A stretch of 64,000 nucleotides of DNA, taken from NCBI GenBank assembly GCA_009617715.1, contig VTFK01000027.1, forward strand, positions 992,001 to 1,056,000, given 5' to 3'. The position numbers and the translations under genes are program-made. Shown piece by piece: positions 1-9,844 of this stretch. The notes beneath the pieces were generated by a model, which did no database searches, was not told the origin of the DNA, and saw only the letters and a list, made by a program, of their open reading frames with translations. The DNA is from Plectrocnemia conspersa (Eukaryota > Arthropoda > Insecta > Trichoptera > Polycentropodidae). Within the stretch, counting starts at the first letter, position 1, and every line of letters starts with the position of its first letter.

Positions 1-13
1 ACTTGTGTTTAGT

Positions 14-3000
14 TTAAATGTTAATTAACAAAATCTTAATGTGAATTATGAATTTCTTGAATGATTCAATAGTTCCATTTTTAAATAAGATTGCTGATAA
101 GACTGACTAAGGTACTTATCAGAGATATTTGCAAGAGAAATTTTTCAGAAAATAAATATAAGCCTTATGCTCCACATAGAAGGTAAAAAAGAAGAGAAAT
201 TTAAACTAAAAGTATAAAAAAATATTTACCTCAAAGACCTTTTTTTGTACTAGAGCATCAAATACTCGATTGAGCTGAAATCACATAAAATGTTACTAAA
301 AACCATTCACTAATTAATAAATCTGTTAAATTCATACTTTTTCAGCATCTCCTGCCTCTGCTATGTCATTAAGTAATTGCCAGCATAAGGAATTATGCTG
401 GAATGGTAGTTGTTTTTTTTCTTTTTCATCAAGAGAGTAAATCGGCGTACTTTCAATAATTTCCATTCCCTCTTCAAATCTGTTATTTTTTATTAATTGT
501 CGAACTAAACGCACAATCTAAATTAAAAGAAAACCATTGAATACTTTTTAAATAAACACATACACGCATAACAGCTTTCATTTTACCTTCACACTATCTA
601 GAGCAAAATCAGGTTCTCTCTCCATTATAGATTTATAAATCTCCATCGCTTTGTCGATATCGTTCATCTGGCAATACATATCCATGATCTGACACATCAC
701 ACCGGAAGTGAAATGAAACTTTTCACTTTCCAACTTGCTCATGAGTACATTTAAACCATCAACATCCTTTGCCCGGACTAATTGGTTGATCAGTTGTCGC
801 TTCAACATCATAGGATTTTCACCTCTGCCTTCCAAGTTAGTGATCAACATCTGCAATTGTTCAGTAGTTCTTTGGATGCGAGGCATCGGCTCGATGTCGT
901 ATTCGACGGGACTGAGTTCCTCAGACGTCAACTTTACGAGCAGATTAGTGATGCTGTTGTCGATTCTTCCACCTAAGCTCTCTTGAATCTTTGCCGCCCA
1001 GCTGCTCGTTATCCCGACGCCGTTCAAATGTAATTTCTCCAAGAGACCAGGCAGAATTTCTTGAACTTGGGTCAAATTCGTCATCACAATCGAATGGATC
1101 AATCGGCCCACGGCTTCGCGGTGATCCGTTTTATAATCGACCACTTTTTCATCAGTGTCCTCAACTTGACTTTTTATTTCTTCACTGTGCGAACAGGCCA
1201 TGGTTACAATTTTAACCAGTGAATCGACATCTTTTACTTTCTTAAAGGCATTAACGAGTGCAAAGACCAGGTAGTGTAAGTGTCTCTTGGTTCCATAAAT
1301 TCCAGCTAATTCTGCGGCATCTTTCAAGTTATTTTCAGATAAACAGTATAATAAAACACTCCTGACACTAGATATAGGCAAAACGTTGCACTCTCGCAAA
1401 ATTTCAACCATTTTTTTCGGATTTGTTTTAATATGCGGAATGACGTATTCTCTCAGAGTCTCGATAGATGGAAAGATTTTGTAACCTAAGACCATTTTCT
1501 CGAGCACGCTTTTAACTCCTTTTACGCCCTCAGCTCGACCCTGAGAAACAAATAGGGGCCAGAAATAATGCTGCCGGATAGTGTCGCCGGATGATTCTAA
1601 TTTATCAAAAACTTTATATGCCAACTCAGTATTGCCAGCTAAAAGAGATTCGTACGCTGCTATGTAATAAGCTTTCGGTGAGCATCCATTAGAATATAAA
1701 TCTCCACATTGAGCTATGATTACGTCACTAGGTACTTTTGCTCTGACTAAATGTCTTATGTAAAATGCAGATTGGTACATCGGTGTATTATCAATTTTAT
1801 TGCTAAAGGACTTCGACAAAGTTTTAACAACGGACAATGCGACTCCCTCGCATTTTTTTTGTTAATAAGTCGCAATATAAGATTGATGGCTTCTTGGTTA
1901 TATCCAACAGATTTTTGCATCTTACTAAGCATAAAATCTACATGTTCTATATGACCACCGACTGCAAATTCTTCTAGAATCTCCATAAATTCCTGTACAT
2001 GACGAACAGAGAAGAAATTTAAAAAAAAATTAAATAAAACTACTATAATACAAAAATATATTTACCCTATCAGAAAAAAATATTTCATTACTCTCACATT
2101 CACTAATCATTTTCTTGACAGTAGCGATATCGCCAACTCTAGCAGATCCACTGATAAGGATTGAGTAGGTTCTCGAAGTAGGCGTTATACCGGCGGTACC
2201 CATTGCCGTTAAAACTGAACGAGCTCCTTCGAGATTGTTTTGACGAATGTGGCCCAAAACTAATGCATCTAGAACAGCCTCGGTGAGGGGGAAATTCTTC
2301 TCTCTCATCTTTTCAAGAATTATAGATGCTCCATCAATGTCGCCATTTTGACAATAATGCCACATCAAACGCTGATAAGTTACTCTATAAAATATGGTAA
2401 TTCAATTTTTTATGTTCAACAATTTTTTGTACTAACTTGTAAAAAAAATTATACATACATATATGTATGTATTTTGTTAAAAAAATAATAATAAACTAAA
2501 TTTTTTAAAGAAAACAACATCGTGAATAATCACCTATTTGGCTGCAGTCCTTTGGATTCAATCTCGGTTAATAAATCTGCAGTTTGAAACTTGTGGTCAT
2601 TCTCAATGTAAACCCTTAACAATGCATTATAGTGAGATATATCAACAGGTACGCCACGGTCCAATAACGTTTTCCATACTTCGTTCACAAGTTTCGTTCT
2701 CTCCTCTGGGATTTCTTCAGGTACCAAACTTCCTGAAATTTAGTAATAATAAAAATAAATACGCTATAACAAAAAATATGGTCTATAGTACAAAGATTAA
2801 TTACCACAGCATCTGATAATCAACAAAGACTGCGAACTTGTTACAGTATTTCGAATCCTGAACTCTTCAAGAACATCGTCTAAGTCTTTGCGATGTATTC
2901 TTCCAACTCTGCGAACATCCTCGTCCATTTTTTGTAATAATGGTTCTATATTCTCTCTTGTTCTCGCATATGAAGCATAATTTCTGCTGCATACTCTATA

Positions 3001-3707
3001 AAATAATGTACAAAAATGTAAATAAAATTATAAATAGCAATAAAAATATTATAATAGTACATAAAACAGATAAGCATTTTTATGAGTTTCTGATAATTTG
3101 GGTTGGTTTTAAGACTTTCACGACATTAAAAGATAAGGGCACAAAATTACATATTCACACTGCATTTACAAGAACTACACTATCACAATGCATGTTCATT
3201 GCTTTTTCAGTGAGCACTGAGGAACTAAGGTAGTTTTATGACTGCTAAAATTGAATATAGTGAACATCTTTACAAAATAGGTAACTCTATTTCCAGCCAT
3301 ACATAACGTTATAATAATTGAAGTTTTATTACTTAACCCTTAAATTGCCGAAAATTTTGAAACGTATTTATGTAGCAAAACATTGTTTTGCTTTCTGCTA
3401 CATAAATACATTTTAAAATTTAAACAGGTTAGGTGCGAACGAGCATTGCCCAGAACAGTGAACACACAATGAATAACTCTCTGCAACGGATTTACTTTAT
3501 TTATAATAGTGTATAAATAAATAAAATGTAGAAACAATTGAATAAATATGTTTTAATATAAATTTGACCCTCAATAACAAGAAGGTACCGAAAAATTAAC
3601 TTATTAAATATTTTATTTAAGCAAAATTTTGGTGCTTGTTTATCTCAAATTTGAATATTCAACCATTTGCTATTCAACTCCAAACCTAACCTAAACAAAT
3701 TAACCAT
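14..3707 (-). CDS. LRPPRC: LRPPRC / bicoid stability factor-like PPR protein, mitochondrial
   Basis: Eight coding exons on the minus strand: 3691-3707, 2805-2995, 2534-2732, 2066-2384, 587-1992, 338-517, 230-274 and 14-106, all with GT/AG borders and matching phases. The start is a 17-nt exon (MVNLF) whose last two bases complete an Arg codon with exon 2, giving a basic N-terminus ([14 protein letters not shown]) typical of a mitochondrial presequence. Exons 3-4 encode clear pentatricopeptide repeats, including [17 protein letters not shown] and [16 protein letters not shown], matching the LRPPRC family, which stabilises mitochondrial mRNAs with SLIRP. The large exon breaks frame once, in a T8 run at 1853-1860 (A8 in the gene); one extra A restores it. 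The model gives about 816 residues, against roughly 1400 usual for the family. The last exon also has a possible donor (GTTAAT, reverse of 24-29), so the gene probably continues past the left edge. Confidence 0.9.
1853..1860 (-). other. single-base frameshift in the LRPPRC homopolymer
   Basis: Upstream coding reads LILRLINKK and downstream coding reads [13 protein letters not shown] in a different frame. The change falls in an A8 run (T8 on the plus strand). Adding one A keeps both sides open and makes the exon length (1406+1) fit the flanking splice phases. Confidence 0.8.
3352..3421. other. long imperfect hairpin inside LRPPRC intron 1
   Basis: Bases 3364-3377 (GTATTTATGTAGCA) pair perfectly with 3396-3409. 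The stem extends outward through one mismatch and one G-T wobble to 3352/3421, giving about 26 pairs around an 18-nt loop. The size and shape suit a microRNA precursor, but a MITE remnant is equally possible. TTAACCC at 3333-3339 just outside resembles a piggyBac-type terminus. Confidence 0.45.
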
Positions 3708-4690
3708 AATACCATGAACTTTTGGTTTGAACAGAAAATGACGTTTCACAACGGTTAAATATGAGCGTGGCACTGTAATAAACAAGTACCAAACAAAATC
3801 ATTGCATTTCATCAACTAGCCCCGTCGGTTGGCCAAGTGTTTTTTAACGACTTTTGCGCATGCGCCAAATTGCTTTATTATATGTGTGCAAGCGTGACGG
3901 TGTCCAGTATAAAATGGACCAGTACCGAACACTAACTGTAACATATTTTATATATCTACAAAAATATATTATTTTGGTAATAAAAAATATATTTGGTGTC
4001 CTTATTTTTGCAATGTAGTAAATCCTTCAAGACAAAAGAGAAAGCATCATACAAAGCTGTCAACCAATCAAAATCAAGTTGCATTTAAATCAGCCAACAG
4101 CGCAGACTTTTTTTACAGCTAAAACTGGAAATAGGTATAATGTACAAGAATTTAATGTTATAATACCATTGTTACTTCAGTTACATGAGAATTATCAAAA
4201 ACAGATCTAGTCAATAGAGGTGCGTGGAAAGATTATTGACAATGTGATTATTTATGGCCATTAAGCTAGTATTTACAACTGACTTAAGGATAACCAAACA
4301 TGGAGACACAAGAAAAGTATTTGTAGTATAAACAGGGGCTTACTAAATAAGTGGAGTTTTAAAACCTAATGTTCGAAATAAAGCCACACCTGATTGAGCT
4401 AATCTGAAGACCAAAGGTATATTGACCTTTGAGTCATCGGGGTAATTTTAACGGCACAACATCATCTTTCATCAGCAGCGAACTTAAGTGGGTTGGAGAA
4501 AAAGATTTTTGGCCACCTGCAGTTATGCGAGTATTTTGCGAAATATAAAGTTAAAAGAAAAACCAATACTTTTCAATTGAAAGGAATAATAAAAATTGGT
4601 CAAAAGGTACTTGTATGGGTATATCTATTAAAATTATTTTATCAATAGTTTTCAATCGTAAGTTGTGTAAAATTAAAATTAAAACATAAT
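3708..4690. other. intergenic, upstream of LRPPRC
   Basis: AT-rich sequence without a supported gene. It should hold the LRPPRC promoter and 5' UTR. I see no convincing motif beyond AACCTAACCTAA-like sequence at 3684-3695, which is common near insect genes. Confidence 0.4.
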
Positions 4691-4699
4691 TACTCTACA

Positions 4700-5400
4700 T
4701 TTAGAAGGTTTTATTAGAATTTATGAAAAGTACAATTATATATAAGATATTTCGGGATTATAACCCTTTGGGGTTGTGACTTCAGTCAATAAGATGCAGG
4801 TAGAAACTAGTGAGAATTTTATTAGAATATATCACATATTGCGATAGACCATGGTTTCCCAAACTATGTTCCGCGGAACACTGGTGTTCCGCGGATCCAA
4901 AATAGGTGTTCCGTGGAGCCTAAATAAATATTTCACAAAAATTTGGAGTAAATTAAAAAAATTGTTAGTCTTGCTAATACATTAAAATTGTTCATAAATC
5001 TGATAAAAAAGCTTGAAAATATGTGTTAACTATTCAACATTGATGTGTATAAATTCTGGAGGGAAAAGTTTAATATATAAAAAAAAAAATTTAACAACCC
5101 AAAATCATCAGTCATAAGGAGTTTTATTTATTTGAATTTTTATGTTTATTGATTAATATTTATTTATTATTTTTTTTTTTTTTTTATTTATACTAGGTAT
5201 TATGAATCACCTAACCTAAAAAATAAGGTAAGTGTTCCGCCAAAATTTTCGGATTTGCCAAATGTTCCGTCGCTGAAAAAGTTTGGGAAACCCTGCGATA
5301 GACTATGATGGGAGTGATGTTTTTCTCAGGTAGTGGTGGAGAAGCTGGCACAGGGATGTTGTCCATGGAAGATCCTTAGAGTTCTGATTGGTGTGGCAGC
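4700..5400. repeat. dispersed repeat copy 1, split by a hAT MITE
   Basis: The flanks of the 4850-5295 hAT element form one repeat. Shared pieces are GGGGTTGTGACTTCAG, a GATGCAGGTAGAAACTAG segment, TTTTATTAGA, and after the insertion GGTGGAGAAGCTGGCAC. Related stretches lie at 51305-51470 and 56938-57045. The family is not one I can name. Confidence 0.45.
4850..5295. mobile_element. non-autonomous hAT MITE, 446 bp, with 8-bp TSD
   Basis: The left end starts CATGGTTTCCCAAAC and the right end finishes GTTTGGGAAACCCTG, an inverted pair. It is flanked by a perfect 8-bp direct repeat, CGATAGAC, at 4842-4849 and 5296-5303. An 8-bp target duplication with a CAGGGTTTCCCAAAC-type terminus is the hAT signature. 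Internal GTTCCGCGGAACAC sequence forms a short palindrome. No transposase is present. Confidence 0.88.
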
Positions 5401-5435
5401 GACAGTATAGCGGAGGTTGACCGTAAGCTATTTTT

Positions 5436-5512
5436 ATTCTAACCGTGAATAATATAATTATAACTGAGATTTGATTTTATTCTGACCTAAAGTTGATTTA
5501 AATTCTGACCAT
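5436..5512. repeat. cluster of ATTCTGACC motifs
   Basis: Three motifs (ATTCTAACC, ATTCTGACC, ATTCTGACC) lie within 77 bp in one orientation. They match the right-hand motif array of the element at 27768-28371, so this is probably one end of a decayed copy. Confidence 0.4.
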
Positions 5513-5673
5513 TTAATTTGTTAGCTAAATTTTATAGTATCTTAAGCTTGACGTCGGCGGATTAGAATCCGAACTGAGCTAATATGGGTCCTTTCCAATA
5601 TCCATTGACTGTTACTGAGCTTACTAAAAGTATCTTAAGGCAGCTTAGTGGAATTTTTTTATTAAATCTTCTG

Positions 5674-5815
5674 TTGTAACCTGACAGACGTACGCCCAAT
5701 GCATTACAACGGAGTAAGTCTTTACCAACTGAGCAAGTCAATCAGATATAAGGAATACCTACAAGTAAGTATTAACCACCAGACTTTTCAGTCTGGGAAT
5801 TGGTGACATCTATAT
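5674..5815 (-). repeat. tRNA-derived SINE with hairpin tail
   Basis: On the minus strand there is an A-box-like GCTCAGTTGGTAAAG (reverse of 5720-5734). A weak B-box-like CTGTCAGGTTACAAC follows (reverse of 5674-5688). On the other side of the A box sits the perfect hairpin CCAGACTTTTCAGTCTGG. A second copy at 61385-61475 keeps CCAATGCRTTACAAC, the GTAAGTAT segment and the hairpin. A third partial copy is near 42188-42225. Confidence 0.5.
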
Positions 5816-5877
5816 TAATAATTTATACGGGGGCCGGTTTATTAATAATAGCGCATTTTTTATAAAAAAAGGTTGAG

Positions 5878-5912
5878 TGCCGCTGTCTCAGAGTTACTAG
5901 TCTGAGGCACTA
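5878..5912. other. bulged hairpin
   Basis: GTGCC and CTCAGA on the left pair with TCTGAG and GGCAC on the right, with a five-base bulge on the left arm. No function can be assigned. Confidence 0.3.
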
Positions 5913-7263
5913 CGAAAAACGCTATTCCGTCCTCAAAAGATAATGTTGCAACTATAACCATAACTCTTATCAGAATTTAAAAATAGTTTTGTTTATAACA
6001 CGGATCAACTGTTCTAGATTGAGTTTACTCGTTTAGAAGCGTTCTTTGTTTTCAATATGGACAATATGGTTTTCAGCTCGACTGTAATACTAGCGAAGGT
6101 ATATTTCTAAGTAGCTGGTTTTTACTCTCAATTCTATGGCATCATGCTTTTTGGCTTAAATGATGTGAAATTTTCAGACTTTCGTAATTAAGTCATAGAA
6201 ATATGTGTGGAATGGTGAACGGATTATTGCTCATACGAATATTGATCACAGGGAATGAACGACTTATGAATGTGTAATGAAATTAAATAACTTCGATTTG
6301 TGACCAATGTTCAATTATATTTTGTTTAAAAAAGCTTTTTTTTATTTATGAATTATTTTTAGATCTATCACATTTTAGACAATCATCAACATTCTTTAGA
6401 ATAACTCCTCCAGGTTGCTAAAAAGGCAACATGAGGGTCGTAGAGCCCACTTTGAGAACCTATGACCTAACAAGTTGTACATCTTTTTAATCGCTCATTC
6501 GAGAAATTGCCATAAATGGAAATAAAAGAGATATCCGATGACATCTCGTCGTATCTAAATGAACGGCGAGACTATAATCGATTGACATAACCTAAAAACT
6601 TACTGTGAGAGGTTAGCAGAAATGGCCGGCGGTGGACATACGAGCCTGGCTCGAGGACCAACGGTATGGCGGGCGGCGCGCAGCACCTTCGACCAGCGGC
6701 TCACCTGGCTGGGACGAACCAACCACGACATGTTATTTTATTTGAATTCACTGCCGTAAATCCGAGCCGCAACTAACTTATGCAACGAGCACGCCACACC
6801 GGTTCAGGGTTACCAACCTGACTGTCTTTTCTTCGCGATCGACGCACGAAAAAAATAAACTTTTTAATCACTGGCCATACTCGCACATTTTCCTACCATG
6901 TTCTTTAAATATTATGTACAATGAAATTATTAAATACAATAATTATGCTTAATATTATCTATAATTTATAATAATACGAAATTTCGTTGATGTTCCTTTT
7001 TTATTTATCACTTTACGATCCTAAGGGAAAAAAATATAAAATGTTAAAGGCTCTCACAAACCGAAACGGTACGCGGTAGCGGTAGTGATAGCAATAGTAA
7101 TAGTATTACCTCTCAGCGGTAAAAACATTATTACAGTAAGCGCAACTATGCACGTTGTTGTATTATACTACAAGCGGTACAACGGATCAATTGTGCCATA
7201 TTTTTGTGACGCAGCTTGCACAGTTGACCGCTTAGTAATGTTTGCGAATAAGACATTTAAAAA
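5913..7263. other. intergenic with one GC-rich patch
   Basis: Mostly AT-rich. The only distinct patch is 6620-6760, which is strongly GC-rich and is listed separately. No recognisable gene was found in the remainder. Confidence 0.35.
6622..6759 (+). CDS. possible small ORF in a GC-rich patch
   Basis: A 45-codon reading frame opens MAGGGHTSLARGPTVW and ends NSLP. Its start context (AGAAATGG) is favourable and the GC content is far above the surroundings. It could be a 5' coding exon, since ACG|GTATGG inside it is a plausible donor, or a CpG-rich promoter with a chance frame. The opposite strand also has an ATG followed by MSWLVRPSQ and a GTGAGC donor, so the strand is undecided. I do not recognise the protein. 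Confidence 0.2.
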   Translation: MAGGGHTSLARGPTVWRAARSTFDQRLTWLGRTNHDMLFYLNSLP

Positions 7264-7271
7264 CACATAAG

Positions 7272-8361
7272 CAGTGGCGTAGCTATAAGCAGGGCCGGCC
7301 CTGGGTTATTTGGCGCCCCAGGCAAAAACTAAATTTGCGCACCCCCCCCCCCCTCATTAATACTTTAATAACTCATTACATGAGCGCAAACATATAATCC
7401 AAATAAAAGTAATTTAATATTGTATATGAAACCATACTCTATTTTTGCGATTGTGACTATTTAAGAATTTGTAGTTTTATTTTTTACGGGTGAAATAATC
7501 TAAAGAGTGCACAGTAGTGTATATAAAAAAATAATATCAGTTTATATTCTTTAACAATATTGTTTGGTAGTTTTAAGTGAACATTGCGCTTTTATTTGGT
7601 ATCACGGCGCCCCACAAGATTTAGCGCCCCAGGCGATCGCCTGTACTGCCTGCCCCTCGGCCCGGCCATGGCTATAAGGGGGCGAGGGGGGTGGTCCGCC
7701 TCAGCGGCACTTGCTTGGGGGCGGCATATTTTATAAATTGTATATTAATTTTTTTGTAAAATTAATTCAATGTGAATTATTTTAATTATAATTTTTATTT
7801 GACATATCATGGTAGAAATACATCATTATTATTATTATAAAAATTATACACATGAATACGTTATTTCTAGTTTCGTTTATTTAAGTAGAAATTACAAATA
7901 CTTAAGTATATTTTTATTATAATACATAATTTGTTAACTAATTCTATAATTATTAAATTTTTGTGTTTTTTTACTCTGTAATGGTATGTTAATTTTGTCT
8001 ATATTTTATACTATTTGCTATATTGCATTTTATTGTATTATTTAAAATTAATTATAATGATAATTTGACAATACGTTATTTTATTACATTTTTTTATTGT
8101 ATTATAAAACACCTTGTTTAAATAAGAAAAAAAATATTACATAAAAAAATTATCAATATGCATATATAATATAATATAATATAATAATATGTAAAGGGTA
8201 TGTACATAGCGTAATTGGGAAGTGAGGCAAAAGAGACCGTCAATTCTGGATTTTTTAGGTTATAGATTTTTAGGAAGGTCAGATTTTCTTTTAAAAAATG
8301 TATGGGGTGGCGGCAATTTTAAGGATCGATCCGGGCAGCGCATACCCTAGCAACACCATTG
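7272..8361. mobile_element. older hAT-like element, interrupted by a second one
   Basis: The left end is CAGTGGCGTAGCTA and the right end reads TAGCAACACCATTG, a hAT-style inverted pair. The flanking octamers (CACATAAG and CACAGACG) agree at five of eight positions, so the boundary is less certain than for the inner element. The inside is AT-rich with no transposase frame. Confidence 0.5.
7290..7670. mobile_element. hAT MITE, 381 bp, nested, with perfect 8-bp TSD
   Basis: It begins CAGGGCCGGCCCTGGG and ends CTCGGCCCGGCCATG. It is flanked on both sides by GCTATAAG (7282-7289 and 7671-7678). The termini repeat GGCGCCCCAGGC internally, and a run of C lies near 7345. The 8-bp duplication and the GGCCGGCCC end place it in hAT. 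It landed 18 bp inside the 7272-8361 element. Confidence 0.85.
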
Positions 8362-8478
8362 CACAGACGTTATTTTGTCTTCGTAAAATCGACAAAAAAT
8401 CTTGCAAATATTTACGACTATATTAGATACTTACTTACTGGTGTAGGGGACCTATCTATATGTAATTATTTAGGTTTA

Positions 8479-8678
8479 TTATGGCCAAATCTTTGCGGAA
8501 CTCTTGTAACATTGGCGTAACGGACACACCTTATTTTGGCAAAACCTTGGCCATTGCGAACCCAGTCTGCTGCCTCGTTCACTATATAATAATAACATTT
8601 CAACTTGTAATTTTAAATTCTCAATAAAATACTACTGCAACGGCTCAGTCTATGTCTTATTGCCACCCGTTGCCAAAC
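8479..8678 (+). repeat. 200-bp dispersed repeat, copy A
   Basis: Starts TTATGGCCAAAT, has ACTCTTGTAACATTGGCGT and CTGCCTCGTTCAC internally, and ends with ATACTACTGCAACGG then ATTGCCACCCGTTGCC. The same order of blocks occurs at six other sites in this window. It has no inverted ends and no poly-A, so the class (SINE, Helitron fragment or other) is open. Confidence 0.6.
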
Positions 8679-9663
8679 TTATTACAATTTGTATTTATTG
8701 CTAAGGCGAATAATAGTTATTATTTCTCCTCTAAAGAGTATGCTGTCATAATCACGAATTAGATTGGACTGTATCGTACTGATATACATACATAGGTATA
8801 TACATACACTTATATAGCCAAACTTATGTTGCGTTTAGGACCTCCGAAAAGCTTGATCCGCCACTGCTACTACTCACTGCACATTAAGCACTACGGATTT
8901 TATGGTTTTATAGTGGAGACGTACGAAAGCGCAATAAATAACGCAGAAGTTAGTTTGGTAACAAAATAAAAAGCAATAATGGCACGAAATGCCTTCGACA
9001 ACATGAAAAACGTTGAATATTGTCAAAAAATGTTATTAAAATTACGGTTGTTTATTTTACGTTGCTATGTATGGTCCTGATTACCGTATGAATGCGAACA
9101 ATGAACGCTTTTAGTAGCGACCATGAACAGGATTGAGTCTTTTTGAGATGCGTTGATACCGGGGAATGCTAAAGATGCATGAAGAATGAGTCTGTCCTTC
9201 AGCTGCTTAAAAAAATAGAACTCTTCTTACTGTCGTAAAGCGCCGAAAACTTTAATATTTTGCCACATAATCCGTGTCCTTAAGTATCGCATTTTACGTG
9301 TAATAATGGAGAGAATAAAAAAATATAATACAAACGGTGGCTAAGAAGAAAGACGCTCTCTTGGTTCTGGAAATCAGAACTCGGCCTCAAAGAATAGGAG
9401 TACGTTTATTATTGAATTGACGATTTTGTCAAAAACGTCTTTATGAAAATATTTTTAAGCAGATATTGACTTATTGAATTGACGATTTATTTCATTTTCA
9501 GTTGTAATTTTTTTATATTTGACAAGAATTGATTTCAAAGTCTTCCTTAGTTATTTTATATTTTTAATTTGATTATTGATATTATCTTTTTCTACATTCA
9601 CTGTTGCTCCGCATAATACATCCAGTAATTTCAATTAAACTATGGGAGCCGATTCTATGTTTG

Positions 9664-9844
9664 TTATGGCCAAAAACTGGTCGGCACTAGATTAGCATTG
9701 GCGTGACGATTTTCTCTCTACACTGGCAACCTTCCTGTCGTTCAGACGCATCTTTTACAATGTAACAAGCTCATATCTTCAATAAAAATACTACTGCAGC
9801 GGCTAAATCTGTGTCTGATTGCCACCCGTCACCATCACAGTCCC
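9664..9844 (+). repeat. 200-bp dispersed repeat, copy B
   Basis: Starts TTATGGCCAAAAACTGG. Contains GCATTGGCGTGACG, ATACTACTGCAGCGGC and ATTGCCACCCGTCACCATC. This is the most complete copy of the terminal half. Confidence 0.6.

Noticed and set aside
735..1215. Plus-strand frames opposite LRPPRC
   Set aside because: Shadows of the real PPR-coding strand.
2452..2473. Perfect 22-bp palindrome of ATACATACATATATGTATGTAT type
   Set aside because: A simple TA/CA microsatellite is palindromic by nature; no further signal.
3333..3540. Possible piggyBac-like element starting TTAACCC with a 65-codon frame
   Set aside because: Only one terminus visible and the frame lacks the family's cysteine-rich end.
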